Below are positions 50,990-63,878 of a stretch of 64,000 nucleotides of DNA, piece by piece. The position numbers and the translations under genes are program-made. The DNA is from Tyto alba (lineage: Eukaryota; Chordata; Aves; Strigiformes; Tytonidae), in NCBI RefSeq assembly GCF_018691265.1, contig NW_024881298.1:814049-878048 (forward strand), written 5' to 3'. Each line of letters begins with the position of its first letter. Within the stretch, counting starts at the first letter, position 1. Under the pieces are notes generated by a model. That model worked only from the letters and a program-made list of their open reading frames with translations, did no database searches and had not been told where the DNA came from.

Positions 50990-51500
50990 TCCCACTACAA
51001 AGAAAAGGTCCAAAATCTCTGAAAACACCCAAAACTCCTAATTTCAAGCTACTCTTTTACTCCCGCACGACCTTCCACACCATCAGGACGAGGAAGCCCA
51101 GGTCCCTCAGCCACTCCACACACTCCATGTGCTTCATGCCCTCTAAACCCACCTTTGCAGACATCCTCTGGGCACTCTCCCGTTCCTTCCTGCTCCTCAG
51201 AATGGAAAGCCCCAGAGAATGTTACAGGTGTGGCCACACCAGTGCTGAGTCGAGGGGGATGATAACTCCCCCTGTCTCAGTGGTCATGCTACAATGCAGC
51301 TCCGTATGCAGGAGCTGGCTCTATTCATGGTGAGCCTTTACCAGTGGCACATATGGCATCACTTACAGTGCCCAGGGCCTTCTCCTCAGACTCACTCCTC
51401 TGCTGGTCCCATCCCAGTTTGCCCCTTCTCCTTGTACAGCTTGAGGTTTCTGCTGACCAACGTCCCAAGTATCTCAAGGTCCTTGTGCACTGAAGCTCCA
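50990..51500 (-). repeat. Degenerate CR1-like fragment
   Basis: Plus-strand phrases such as 'ggtccctcagccactccaca', 'gccacaccagtgctgagtcg' and 'tcccaagtatctcaaggtcc' follow the reverse of CR1 in order, with high divergence. Confidence 0.5.
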
Positions 51501-52185
51501 GCACATCAGCATTTAAGGCATGTGTGCAGATGGTTCCCCTGAGAAGACAATAACTTGAGTGGATGTATGGCAGTATGGGTAAGAAAAAGAAACGCTCATT
51601 TAATGGAAGTGATGGATGAAGGTGGAAAGCACCACTGTAACGATGAGCTAGCTCATCCTCAGTCACACTGAACTTCACAGGAAGACAATGAGCAGTGAGG
51701 ATTGACCTAAATCTATGTGCCTCAGAAGATCAGTACCACACCTTATTGGTCAATGACAAGGTCACATTTGGGGATAGGAGCGACAAAAATCAGCATTTGC
51801 TGCTTTCCAAAACTTGCAGCAAGCTCCTGCCAGCAGGCAGCAGAGGCACAGATGCAGAAGCCACCCCGACAAGAATGTTGTGCATGCTGAAAAGTCTTTT
51901 TTGTTGAAGGCAGACAGTGACGAGGGCTGAGCAGTTTGTCACAACAGGCAGAGCACAGCCTGACATTTCTGATCCTAGTTCACGTGACTGCAAAGAGCAA
52001 CAGGAAGGAAACTGGTGTTTGCAAACAGCCTAGATCATGAGCATGACCCATGGCCTTTGGTCACAGAGGCCAAATGATCCAACCAGCTGGTGTGCATGTC
52101 AGATGCAGAGGGGCCCATAAGAACTTGCCTACTTGACAAAAAGGGTTGCAAGGAGCCAGGCTTACCAAGAAAGGCAATCTGCAAA
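51500..52185. other. No gene seen
   Basis: No recognisable coding frame or repeat. Confidence 0.5.
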
Positions 52186-52189
52186 GTCC

Positions 52190-52380
52190 TGATTTCAGCT
52201 GGGACAGAGTTAATTTTCTTCCTAGCAGCTGGTACAGTGCTGTGCTTTGGGTTTAGGGTGAGAACAATGTTGAGAACACAAGGATGTTTTAGTTGTTGTT
52301 GAGCAGGGCTTATCCTAAGTCAAGGGTTGTTCAGTTTCCCATGCTGCCAGTGACGGGGGGCACAAGGATCTGTGACCACA
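52190..52380 (+). mobile_element. ERVL-type LTR fragment, sense
   Basis: 'ctgggacagagttaattttc', 'ctgtgctttgggtttagggt' and 'acacaaggatgttttagttg' are the start of the same LTR family seen at 1141 and 21630. Confidence 0.65.
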
Positions 52381-54290
52381 GCCCTGAGCATTACAGCTGG
52401 GAGTGGCAGGTGGTCCTGACACCAATCACCACTGTGCAGTACAGGATCTGCCGCAGGTGAGTTTGGGGTCTGGATGGTGCCATTTGTTGTCCTGAGACAA
52501 TAGTGAAGACTCTGGTTGTGTCCCAATTAAAGAGGAGCCCTAGCACCCCTCAGGTCATTCTGGATATCCAGAGAAGTGGGGGTGGGAGCAATGGTCAGGC
52601 CTGAAGTGTGTCTTCAAATCTTAGAGGTGTTTCTTTCCCAAGGTGGAGATGGTGTGGGTACAAGGAGAGTGGCCTGATCCTCCCGTTCCAGGCAGAGCAT
52701 CCAGCCCAGGGGTGCAGACGTCTGGAGGAGGCTCAGACCAGAGGTGTCTATAGGAGATCCTCCTGCCAGCACTGAATTTGGGAGATGCTTTGGCAGGGCT
52801 TCCTAAGGGCTGATACAAAGGAGACAATTCCTGGTGGTGAAAGTCCACTGCAACCCATCATGCCCACCTTCCCTCTCCTCTACAGCCACTGTTATGGAGG
52901 CTGTTGATCACCTGTGAGTGGCTCTCAGCCAGGCAAGAAGAGCTGCCCGGAGGAGCAGGAAGCCACATGGAGCAGAAGTTGCCAAAGGCCAGAAGGGCGA
53001 TGAAGCTGCCCTTGGGATGGCAACAGGTGAAGCAGGACCCAGCAACAGCTGGTGGCTAAAAGAAGCATGTCCCCAGAGAAGACTGGTGGCATCCAGAACC
53101 TGGGCTGGTTGCCCAGCAGATGTTGTAGCCCCACCTCTCAGTGAGATGAAGGAGCTGATGCAGGAGGAAGCACCGCACTTCCCCAAATCCTGCCTCAACA
53201 CTGAAAAGAGGACAGTCAAACCCTGTCACTTCTCTGTTCCTCCAGGAATGGGTGCAGCAAGATGAGAGGCTTGATGTGGCCTGTCTTGTCATTCTGGAGC
53301 AAATATTTGAGACAGAGTGCCAGGAACCTGTAACCATGGACAAGTGAGCTTTTCCACTGAGGGTCGGTGTCACATGGCTGCAGTGACCAGGAGATGGTGG
53401 GGTTTAAACTCCCAAGAGAGCTGTGCAGGAAAAAACCCAGAATCAGAGCCTTGGAGTATAAGGGAGAAATTTTTGTCTTGTTCAGTAAGTTCCTGGGCTG
53501 GATTTCTTGAGAAACTGCCCTGTAGAACAAAGGGGCCTTGGACAACTGTTTCATCTTCAAGGCCAAACCTGTTGAAATGCAAAACCCATGTGGAATTTTA
53601 TGGATGAAGTTGAGCAACCATGGCAGGAGGCCAGCACACTTTCTTGTACACCCTTCCACTGCAGTTGCCTGTGCCTGAGCCTGCTCACTTGTTTTCACTG
53701 CAGCCAGATTTTCACTGAAATTCCAAGAAAATCCCAGCGCTGCTACTCTCAAGCTGGCATCCACCCCAAGCCCATACGGCTTGGCCAAGCACCGAGGCAC
53801 CAGCCACCCAGTTCCCCTGTGTGCAGCCCAGGGCATGGCTCACACCCCCCCTTTCCTTGTTGGTGCCCCTGCTCCCAACATGGCTGGGCTGTCCTCAGAT
53901 GCCACCTTCTTGCCACCAGCTTGCCTGTGGGACAGGGTGGAGATGCACAGAGGGCTGAAGGGGCTCAGGCTGCCCTGGGGGAGCACAGAGACCTTGTCTG
54001 TACATGCAGGGATGGAGCTAGGAAAGGAAGAGCTCAGCTGGAGCTCAAACCAGAACGGGATGCAGGAGGTAGCAAAAGGGGCTTCAGTAAGAGTGTTGGC
54101 AGCCACAGCAAGGCTAAAAAAAAAGAAAAAAAGTGGGCCCAAAACTCAAAACTCAGTGAGGGAATGGGCCTAGTGACCAAGAACATGTGGAGAGACTTTC
54201 AGCAAGCTGGTTGGCCATACATGCCTCTGTGGGTCCTCTATGGGGTGAGTTTCAGCCAAGGGTGCTGAGGGTGCTGGCCAAGGTCAGTGT
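52380..54290. other. No gene seen
   Basis: Several frames of 100-226 codons occur but none has recognisable domains, and frames overlap on both strands. No repeat family is recognised. Confidence 0.5.
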
Positions 54291-55090
54291 GTGGCTGCTT
54301 CTGTCACCCTGGAAAGACCATGGCAGTCAGGGAGGTTCCTGATGCCTGGGAAAAGGCAAACATGCCACCCATCTTCATGAAGAGCAAAAAGGAAGATGAG
54401 GGAGCTACAGGCTGCTCAGCCTCACGTCTGTCCCTGGGAAAGTGATGGAGCAAATCCTCCTGGAAGCCATTTCCAAGCACCTGAAGGACAAGAAGGGGAT
54501 TTGGAACTGCCAGTAAAAACTGAACAAGGGCAAATTGTGCCTGACCAACCTGAATACCGTTTACAATGAGATGATGGGCCCTTTGGATGAGGAGAGAGGT
54601 GGATGTAGTAGCCCTCAGTGAAAAGGGCTGCCTGGGACCCGCACAAAGTTGAAGACAAATGCCAGTGTTCATCTGCCACTGCGCTGGGACAACTCCACAG
54701 AAGAGGCCAGGCTGGGGACAGCAGCTCTGCAGAAAAGGACCTGGGAGTCTGGGTGGACAACAAGTGGGACAGGAGGGAGCAGTGTGCCCTTGGGAAGAGG
54801 CAGACCAACCTCATCAAGGTCTGGATTATCAAAATCACAGCCATCAGGGAAAGGGAAGTGACCCTTCTCCTTTATTCATGGGCCCCAGTAGGATTGCTGT
54901 GTCCAGTGTGGGTCTCCCCAGCACAGGAAAGACCTTGACAGGCTGTGAATAGTCCAGCAGAGGCTGGAAAGACGGTTGGGGCCTGGAGCACATTGTGTAC
55001 TAGGAGAGGCTAAGTGAGCTGTTTGGTTTTGAGGGTTGGGTTTTTTTGAGAAATCCCTCAGAGCCAAGCAGCGGAGCAAGGGCTCAGGGG
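54290..55090 (+). repeat. CR1 LINE, reverse-transcriptase part
   Basis: A plus-strand CR1 covering the start and end of the RT domain: 'gacagggtga..gttcctgatgcctgggaaa' style opening near 54325, 'gtgatggagcaaatcctcct', 'gggcaaattgtgcctgacca', then after an internal deletion 'gcagaaaaggacctgggagt' and 'aggctggaaagacggttggg'. Frames are broken. Its end is the same copy as at 22480. Confidence 0.8.
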
Positions 55091-55961
55091 AGATGGTGGG
55101 ATCTCGGTCAATAGAGATGTTCCAAACTCATGAAGACAAGGCCCGGTGCACTTGACCTAGCACAAGTTGTCTGAGTATGGGCTTGGAGACCAACTTAGGC
55201 AGGAGCTATGGCACATCAGGTCTGAGGGTCAGTATGAAGCTGTTTTCTTCTTTGGTCATAACGGTGGTGGAGTTGGGTATCAGAGTTGTGCCTGTATGCA
55301 CCCCCACTGCACTGACATCATTAGAGCCCAATAAATTTTTCCGTTTAAAAAATTCTTCTTCTACCTGTGAGTGCTTGTGCAACCCTCTCAGCTTCCATCC
55401 AGCAGAAATCGCTTCAGGCCACCATGGTTCCCCTTTGTACCAAGAAGAATCCTGGTATGAGGACAACTTGAAGGGCTCACCCATGCCCCCAGCAGTGTGA
55501 GCTCTTCTGCAGCAGTCATTCCTATGCTGGCACTCATGCCATGGGCTGAGGACTATCACAGCCCATCTCCAAGGCCAAGCCTTGCCAGGACCGTGCAGGC
55601 AGGCCAAGGCGACCAGCTCCAAGCAGAGACACACCCTGTGGGTGCCCACACGGCTCACAGAAGGGCACCCACAGAAACCTCATCGCCCAGCACAGAGGGG
55701 CTGTGGCAGTGCCGATGGGTGGCAGTGGGCAGAGCAGGGAGGACCTCCTCAGCTGGGCTGGCCAAGTCCTGCTGCCCCACATGGCCCCACAGCCCCATGG
55801 TGCAGGCACTGCGTGGACCAGGGTGGTTGTTCAGGGTGGGGAAATGTCTGCCCAGCACAGACCCCATGGCAGCCGCCCATGGTTCTTCCTCCAGCAGTGG
55901 CAGCCTCTCACCACCACCCGACCCTAGGTGAGCCCCACGTAGGGTCTTGCAGGCAGACATG
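55090..55961. other. No gene seen; start is duplicated flank
   Basis: 55090-55290 matches 22690-22880. The rest has no partner in the window and no recognisable coding content. Confidence 0.5.
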
Positions 55962-56756
55962 TGTAAGAAACTGAAAGAATTGATGTCTCAAACAGTCATC
56001 AACCCAGAAAAATTTGACAATCTGTGGCCTTTGTGATCAGTCTAAGGAACAAACTATCTGCCCTAGGAAGCACAGAGTGTATCGAAGGACTCACGGCTCC
56101 ACTCTTTCGCACTTGTATTGCCAAACTCCTTAGATAAGCCTCAAAGAAGGGAATCGTGGACTCAGTGAAAGAATGTGTTTGGGTTAAAGGACTAATAAGA
56201 GAGGTAAGTAACCAGCACCAGATGGACCTAAGCAAAAACTGAGGAAAAAATAAGGGATTGGGGGGTGAGCACGTCCACTGACTCAATTGACAAGGGTGTT
56301 GATGCACCCCTTCCCCCCACAATGCATGCACGGACCCCGTGCTCCACCTCTCCTTTTCTCTCATGGAAATGTGTTTGTGGAATACCTGCCTCTCTTGGTC
56401 CTGTATGCAAATCATCTGATAAAGTTGAACTTAAATGGCAAGAGAAAACTTTGCTGGGGGTGCACCCACCACCAAGATAACCGGACCTGAGACAATGCTG
56501 GAACGTGGGTGATGAACCAGATTCCTTTACTCTCTCTCTTCCTCTACTTTCCTTTTATTTCCTTTTTTTGTTTGTTTGTTTCTTATAGATTTATCAATAA
56601 GTGGCCACATTGCTTGCTATCTTTTTCCAAGTTTAAGTTGTTTATATCACAAGTAAAACATTTTAAGCGGTTGTTTGCTGTCGTTTCACCTGAATTTAAC
56701 CTGAGGGGATCACAGAAAATCTACAACTCCCTGAGCTCCCAGTCTGGGTCGTAACA
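55962..56756 (+). mobile_element. Solo LTR-like element, 795 bp
   Basis: Starts TGTAAGAAA and ends CGTAACA, a TG...CA pair with short inverted ends. It is flanked by acatg (55957-55961) and ccatg (56757-56761), a 5-bp target duplication with one mismatch. It separates parts of the OR-flank duplication that are contiguous in copy 2. Orientation is not certain; the family is not named. Confidence 0.6.
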
Positions 56757-57059
56757 CCATGCTGCAGGGTCTGGTAGTGTCTGGGTCAGGAGAGATGGCC
56801 CAGGGCTGGCCATCACCCCTGCGGGCACTGAGCCCAGCAGGAAGGTAGAGTTTACCGAGCAGCAGAGGTCCCCTGTCCACAGCTGCTTGTATCACCAGAG
56901 ATGGAAATAGCCAGGGCTGGTGGGGCAGCTTCCTCAGGGTGTCTGGGGACCACGGCACAGACCAGATCCTCTCTTTTTTGCCTCTGATGGTTTGCATCCT
57001 TCTCCAAAAGGCCTGGCTGTGCACCATGTCCACACTGCTCTGTGCTCCCAATTTGCTCG

Positions 57060-58210
57060 TTGTCACAGCCCAGCTAACACTGGGGTTTTCCTCTCCCAAG
57101 AAACCTTCCAGCCCAGCATAAGCCCTCCCTGGCTCTCCACACGTCCCCTGCCCTCTCCCCAGTGCAGCCCAGCAGAGCAGCCCAGTCTGGGCCAGCCCCA
57201 TGGCAGTGCCTGCTGCAGAGTGCTGCCGAGCTCTCAGCACTCACCCCACAGCTCCAACCCTTCTGAAGGGCACAGCAGCCCCAGGGAGCATCCCAGAGAG
57301 GGATGGCAGCCTCCCCAGTGTTCCCACTACTTGAACTGGTCCAAAAGGCATGAGGAAACAGAGGTCAGGCACTCTCTCTCTGTCCTGCATTCATGCTGCA
57401 AGTGATCCCCAGCCCTGGCTGCCTTTGTTCTCCTTCTCTCTCCCCACCAGCCCTGCTGCCCAGGACAGCAGGAGACCCCCTGCTCTGGGGCTCCTCGGGC
57501 AGCTTCCACATTTCTCCAGTCTCCTTTCCCCCCTGCCTGCTGCATTTTCGCTGGCTCCCACCAAACTGCAGGGTCAAGGCTTGTGGGTGTCTGGATTTAG
57601 TGCTTTACTCTGGTTGAACCTCACCTTTGAGGGGTGTCTCATCTCCTGATTGTCCATTCACTGCCCACCCCAGGGCACACAGAGAGTGTCCTTTCTTTCC
57701 TGACCCATCCGGACTCCTTTCCACAGAGAACACTATATGCTTTCAACCCTTCTATACATGTGGCTGCCTAAAGAGGTAATGGAGAGCTCCTGCAGCACCT
57801 ACACAGCCCCTGGACACCAGGAATAGTCTTTGAAGGCACCACTTGGTGTCCAATAGATCTCACAGTTGCCACAAGCTTATCGCCCCAAAGCAGGAAGAAA
57901 AGAATGAGAAAAGACATTTTTAAAAGTCCAATTCCTTGGGCTTATTCTTGGCAACAACTTAGTTAGAACAGCCCAGCCTTCAGGCACTGCACTCAGGAGA
58001 CCCTTTTATTGCTGAGATGCTCTCAGGGAAGCCGGATCTGGTAGAGTGTTCAAGGCATTTGTGAAAGGGTCACACAGAACAGATGAAGCCTCTAGAGAAT
58101 TGGTATGAATCTAAGCAGTTACCTCTTATGATAATTATTACAAGGGAAAAATAAATCAGAGGCTTGGCCTAAGCCAAGCTCTGGGTACTCTGCAGAGAAG
58201 GTGAGGCAGG
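57060..58210. repeat. OR-flanking duplicated block, copy 3
   Basis: 57060-57660 corresponds to 22880-23460 and 10515-10960; 57890-58200 corresponds to 23640-23930 ('ccttcaggcactgcactcag'). It lies directly 3' of the OR gene, as in the other copies. Confidence 0.65.
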
Positions 58211-59149
58211 TTACTGCTGGTGGAACAAGGTGCGTTGGATCGATTCCTTCACCGCATCCTTGAGCTCCCTGTTCCTCATGCTGTAGATGAAGGGTTTCAA
58301 CGTTGGAGGTACCACTGAGTATAGAACAGCCACCACCAGATCCAGGGATGGGCAAGAGAAGGAGAGGGGCTTCAGGTAGGCAAAAAATGCAGTACTGATC
58401 AACAGGGAGACCACGGCCAGGTGAGGGAGGCACATGGAGAAGGCTTTGTGCCGTCCCTGCTCAGAGGGGATCCTCATCACGGCCCTGAAGATCTGCACAT
58501 AGGACAGCGCGATGAAAACAAAACAAGCAAAGAATAAAAATGCAGTAAACACAAGGTCTATAACTTCCCTGAGATAGCCTGTTTCAGAGCAGGAGAGCTT
58601 GATGATCTGGGGGATTTCACAGAAGAACTGGTCCACCACATTGCCGTGGCAGAGTGGTAGGGAAAATGTGTTGGCTGTGTGCAGCGGAGTCCAGAGAAAC
58701 CCACTGCCCCAGGCAGCTGCTGCCATGTGGACACAAGCTCTGCTGCCCAGGAGGGTCCTGTACTGCAGGGGTTGACAGATGGCAACGTAGCGGTCATAGG
58801 CCATGACAATGAGAAGGGAATATTCTGCTCCAAAGAAAAATACAAAGAGAAAGATCTGAGCAGCACATGCCAAGAAGGAGATGACCCTGGTATCCTGGAG
58901 GGAATTGGCCATGGAACTGGGGAGAGTGGTGGAGAGGGTCCCCAGGTCGAGGAGGGCGAGGTTGAGGAGGAAGAAGTACATGGGGGTGTGGAGGTGGTGG
59001 TCGCAGGCGATGGCTGTGATGATGAGGCCGTTGCCCAGGAGGGCAGCCAGGTAGATGCCCAGGAAGAGCCAGAAGTGCAAGAGCTGCAGCTCCTGTCTAT
59101 CTGCAAATGCCAGGAGGAGGAACTGCGTGATGGAGCTGCTGTTGGACAT
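58211..59149 (-). CDS. Olfactory receptor family 14-like, full length
   Basis: A single-exon odorant receptor of 312 residues from the ATG at 59149-59147 (MSNSSS, with a glycosylation site at N3). An in-frame upstream ATG at 59236 would add 29 residues but gives an untypical N-terminus. Seen: LLGNGLI, HTPMYFFLLNLALLDLG, MAYDRYVAICQPLQY, SYVQIFRAVMRIPS, HKAFSMCLPHLAV. The helix 7 motif reads KPFIYSMRN where nearly all odorant receptors have NPxxY, so the conserved asparagine is a lysine. The frame is otherwise intact. It is an OR14 (gamma-c) paralogue of the gene at 12507; the shared 3' and 5' flanks show duplication. The lysine may impair activation, so expression and function are open. Confidence 0.92.
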   Translation of the reverse strand: MSNSSSITQFLLLAFADRQELQLLHFWLFLGIYLAALLGNGLIITAIACDHHLHTPMYFFLLNLALLDLGTLSTTLPSSMANSLQDTRVISFLACAAQIFLFVFFFGAEYSLLIVMAYDRYVAICQPLQYRTLLGSRACVHMAAAAWGSGFLWTPLHTANTFSLPLCHGNVVDQFFCEIPQIIKLSCSETGYLREVIDLVFTAFLFFACFVFIALSYVQIFRAVMRIPSEQGRHKAFSMCLPHLAVVSLLISTAFFAYLKPLSFSCPSLDLVVAVLYSVVPPTLKPFIYSMRNRELKDAVKESIQRTLFHQQ

Positions 59150-59239
59150 GGTCTCCACATGAACCCAGGGGCCTGTACCAGAGGGAAAAGACAGTGACAA
59201 GTGAGGACAGACTTCTCTGTGAAAAACCAAAGACATGTC

Positions 59240-60570
59240 TCACAAATTCATGACTCTACCTCAGGCCCCCTCCCTTTGTCCTGTTTGGCAGGATCTTTGT
59301 GCAGCTCCCTGGCTGTTGCTCTGGTTTGTGCTGGCTGGGGGTACTGTGAAAAGCAGGGCCCGTGGGCTCCCAGATGTGTTGGACATGCTCTAGGCCAGGC
59401 TCTGCCTGGGAGCAGGGGGCACGTAGGGACCAGGTCTGATAGATTTTCTCAGGTGACTTCCCTCTCGATGTCAAAGGGCTTACCAGTATCTCCACCCCCA
59501 ATCCCAAGCAAACTTGACTGCATCAAGGAGTTTCAGGCTTTTGTTTCTGTTTTTTCTTTCAGAAAGCTCTTCCCTACCACCCCACCACCCCCAACCCAGC
59601 CCCACCTCCTTTAGGGAGTCTTCTCTGAAGGCAGAAATGCTGAGCATCTCTGCTGCGCTCAGGCTGAGCAGCCACAAGTCCTGGGAGGCAAAAGGATTTG
59701 CTGTGGCTTAGCGCAGGGGCAGGCGAACTGGTCTGTCCGTTTGTCTTGTTCCCGACTGACCTGTGTCTGCCCCTTGAAATGGAGGGGGATTGCACTCCTG
59801 AGGTACCTGGAGAAGAAATCAGACCCCACTGAGAGCAGAGGGATCCACTGCAGATCACTAAGTATTTCACCCTGCCACCAGGCACCTTCACAAGGTCTCA
59901 GCACCCCACTCCTTGCCAAGGACACAGAGTTCATTTTCCCAACCAATCACCATTTCCCTGCTTGTAGCATCTCGGGGTTTCCCCATTGGGCTTTACACAC
60001 AAATGATGCAGGAGAGATTTTCTATCTGCAGGGTGGTTCCCAGCTTGGGAGGACACCCCAAGGAGTCACCAAGTGTCCTCATGATGGCATCTCCTAAAGT
60101 CAGCTCAGTCCCCACCCACACGGGCTGCACGGCCCAGAGCCCCACAGCTTCGAGGAGAGCTGGGACACGGGGTTCCCACGGACACGTCTGCGTGGGAGGA
60201 CCCACGAGCTCTGCGCTGACCCTTCAGCTGAACCTCCCACCCCCAGAGTGCCTGACAGCCACAGCAGGAGCAGCACAGGTGCGAGGAGAGACGAGCAGAC
60301 GCGCCAGAATGGCCCAGCTGGGAGAGGCCAGCAGAGAGACAGCCAGGCACTCGGGACAACCTTCCCCTGTCCCAGCCTCTGCCCGCCACCTTCCAGCCGG
60401 TGACACCGCAAGGCAGTCACCCTCAGCCCCTGTGCTGCACGGGCACGGGGCAGGAGAGATGCCCTTCACCTCTTCTTGGTGCTCAGGGGGGCGAGGAGGC
60501 TGCTGGTGGCCTGGACTCCATGTCTTTGAGGGTAGAGGCTCTGCTGGGTGGGAGAGAGAAGGGGAGAGAT
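59240..60570. other. OR upstream region, no gene seen
   Basis: Likely holds the OR promoter and a non-coding exon, but neither can be placed. The GC-rich frames at 59913-60596 have no recognisable content. Confidence 0.45.
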
Positions 60571-61190
60571 GTCAGTGTCACAGAAATCAGGAATGAAAAC
60601 TCCTTCATGCTGGGTTTAGCATTAATGAGCAGGCATTACTATATTTGGCTCGAGACATGAGGGCATCATTCCACCTGACATGTCCACCATACATTATAGT
60701 AGCCAAAGCTTATATCCCTCTGTTACATACATATTCATCAAATTTCTTAAAACTCATGATCTTATATACATAGTTATTAGGCATGCAGTTTAGGTCTCCG
60801 AGGGGCTTCCAAGGGGGTCATTGGTGGTCTCTAGCAGTCTCTGGTGGTGTTTGGAGAGGAGCCCTTCTCGAACATTTCCTATACATTGGAATTGGACTTC
60901 ATTGGTTTATGTCTGCACTTCTTATCTCCAACCTAGCTTCAGCTAGTTCATTCTTTTTCAGAGCACCTTAATCTCCAAGGACAAGGGCTTCTCATTAGGA
61001 GTCTCCCAATTTACACACAGAGCCTCTCCATTTAGGCATTCCCCATGAGGTGTTTATCACGTTTGCCTAGCTGAAGGACCTCTGTGGGACAGACAATGTG
61101 TCACAGGTGTTTGACTGATTGCTTAAGTTCTTATGCTACCCTAAACAACTGTTTTTTCTTCACCCGTTTTCCAACAACAGGGGAAGGGAC
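60570..61190 (-). mobile_element. Possible LTR remnant
   Basis: AT-rich sequence with 'aggaatgaaaactccttcat' and 'ttagcattaatgagcaggca', phrases that recur in songbird LTRs as I recall them. Ends and target duplication cannot be fixed. Low certainty. Confidence 0.35.
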
Positions 61191-61259
61191 CTGCACTGCA
61201 GGGCATGGCCGGAGGTGCTGGTAGATCCCCTGAAACAGGTTTTCTGATAAAGATATCAC

Positions 61260-62340
61260 TCCCTGCCCACTTCTCTGCTGCCTGGAGCTGTGCCTGATGG
61301 AAGCCTGGTTTCTTGGTTCCCATCTTCTGCACTCACAGACTGCATCCCAGCTGCTGCGTGTTCAGCTCTGCCCTGCAGACACCTCCTGGGGCAGGGCACT
61401 GCCCAGGAACTTCTCTGTGCTTCAAAACTCAGGTAGGAATGGCAGAGAAAACCTGCTGAGCCTGCTGCTGGTGGTGCTGGTGATCTGTAAGCTGTGGGGG
61501 ATTGCTCTGATGCTCCCAGACTCATTCACCTCTCAGTGAAACAGATCTGCATTGTCAGTACCTTCTCCAAACCAGCGAGAGTCATTCCAGCTTCTCACTG
61601 CTCACCCAGCCAACCCAGAGTAGCAAACTGAAAGCACAGGCTCCTTCCCTTGCAGCTGAAGCCTCCCTTTTTTCCTGTCTTGCAAGATTCCCCTCCAGAG
61701 CTGTCCAGGCTGTCAGCAGGAGCTGTGGGCAGCCCTGACCCACTCATCACCCCCTCAACAGCACAATGACCCTGCCCTACCAGGGGTGACTGTGATGAAG
61801 GACAACCCGGGGTGCCCCTGGCTGCACATCCAGCTTCACGCTCCTGCAGCCGTGCCCAGGAAAAGGGAGATGACATGCCCCGTCCCCCCAACCATTCGGC
61901 AGATAATCACTGCTCCAGAGAGCATCAGCCCTGGGATGTGCCAGCTCTAGAAGGACTCTCCCAGAGACTCTACCAGTACTCACCTGCAGCCAGAGACTTA
62001 CCGTGTTAGGAGCTGTGATGATTTGTCCCCCAGTGAACTCTCAGCATCCTCCCACTCCACACTGTCTTACATCTCTCTCACTTCTCTCCTCTCCCCTTGT
62101 CACCCGTGGGCAGTGCCCTCAGCCCTGCCGTGCTCCTCAGTGATGCTTCTCCCGGGCAGAGCTGTCTCTCTCCAGTGCTTCCTGCTTGTCATCAGCTCCT
62201 CCTGCCCCTGGAATCCAGCCCAGCCCAAGGCACCACTTTCTCTACACCACTGCTGTCCTTCGAGAGATCCCTGGGGCTCTAGGGCTGACAGCTCCCGAAA
62301 GGCAGTGGGGTCACCCCTGGGGAATGTTCTCTGAAGTCAG
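61260..62340. repeat. OR 5'-flanking duplicated block (pairs with 13740-14950)
   Basis: 'ctgctgcctggagctgtgcc', 'ttcagctctgccctgcagac' and 'cagagctgtctctct' occur in the same order in both places. The block lies upstream of an OR14-type gene in each case. Confidence 0.6.
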
Positions 62341-63426
62341 CTGAAGTAATCACCAATGTACCTCTCTCAACAATGGAGAGAGACTGGTTACAGCGTGGTC
62401 TGGCCTGTGAAAGCTGTCAATGTCCCTGTCTGGAAAACATAATTTTCCTGTCCCAAACCAAAAAAATAATGCATTGAGAGGGACAAAGAAGGAATTTGTT
62501 TCCCCTGTGCAGCGCAGGAATTCAGCTGAGGCAATGTGGGCATCTCATCCAGAGCTGGAGGCCCTTGGGCTCAAGCAGGACTCAGCTCACCCCATGCACC
62601 CCACATTTGACATGATGGGGCAGCTTCTGGCATCTTCTCACAGAAGTCACCCCTGCATGCCCCTCTGCCCGCCGCTACCAAAAAACCTTGCCACATAAGC
62701 CCAATATAGGTGCCTGGTCATCCTTCCTATGATGTGCCCTCAAATACTCCAGGATGTCTTTAATCTCAGGGTGTGACTGCTGCTTGACATATTGAGTGTG
62801 TTTTAACCATTGAAAAATGGTTATTGTCAGCCTGGCTTGTACTTCTGACTCTTTAAAATCTTTTTCACTGGGTCTTGTGTGGGTGACACAGCCTTTGATG
62901 GGGGGAACGCAGAAACAGAGGTGGGCAGGACTGAAGAGGAATTAGCAGGTGATCAGGGTAGATGCATGTTATGGTCCTTATCATGTGTGATCAGTGCCAG
63001 TAAATGCCTCGTGGAGTCGATGTCATCAGGACTGGGTCATGGTCAGACAAATTGTCCTCGGGTTCACACATAACCCGCATGGACATGTTTATCTGACCTA
63101 ATCCCCAACACTTCCACAAACAAAAACAATTTCCATTTCTTAGGACAGGAATCACACTGTTTTCAGAGAAGCAGTTTAAAACCCAAAGTGAAAAATACTC
63201 GTTCACAGAGAGGTCCAAAATATCTGGGTGTGACATTTAACAAGTGGGTCAATCGGAGGAGCCTCCCATGGTGACCTTGCCAACTGAGGGTGGGGGTTTC
63301 TGCCTCTGGGGGGTCTGAGAGTCCTTATGGGATGCCGGAGAGAGCACTGGGGATTGTGTCAGGCTTGCTGTGATATGCCTAGGAAAGAACCAAAGGCATG
63401 GAAAGGGAAGGACCAAGGTGGTTTGG
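62340..63426. other. No gene seen
   Basis: No recognisable coding frame or repeat up to the solo LTR. Confidence 0.5.
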
Positions 63427-63878
63427 TGTTGGAGAATGACTCAGAGACAAGGTTCATGAGCCCACCGAGCAGTTGTACAATCAGAGCCTGTTCTAGGGGC
63501 TGATGCTGGGCCTCGCTGATGCTGGGCCTCACTAGGGTTTGCCTGCAGCTGCTCGCAGCTGCTGATACATGAAGAATGTCAAGGACGCTTCGGCCTTGTG
63601 TACCGTGGTGTGTCGAAAACAAGTTAAGAGGAATCAGAAATAGTAGCATGAGAAACTTAGTGTTATGAGAAGCTTGTGCTGTAAGCTAACTGCAAGTAGG
63701 TGGACCGTGCGAATACGACCTTTAGAGCTTAAGCCAATCAGCTAGTGATTAGTAGGCATAATAATTATCGTTGTCTGTATAAATATATGTACCCTGGACC
63801 AATAAGTGGATACGAGATATGATGCTCTATCACCCACATTGAATCCGTCTCAGCGTGTCATTCCTCTGCGGCTCCACA
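63427..63878 (+). mobile_element. Solo LTR of the betaretrovirus-like family, 6-bp target duplication
   Basis: The same family as the LTRs at 2186 and 6515, from TGTTGG to CTCCACA. It is flanked on both sides by gtttgg (63421-63426 and 63879-63884). It is shorter (452 bp) because the U3 repeat of about 80 bp is present once; it also has a 17-bp doubling of 'ctgatgctgggcctc'. The polyadenylation signal is AATAAG here. TATAAATA is kept at about 63778. Confidence 0.92.

Noticed and set aside
53588..54268. A 226-codon plus frame
   Set aside because: The composition is not protein-like, there are no motifs, and it runs towards CR1 debris.
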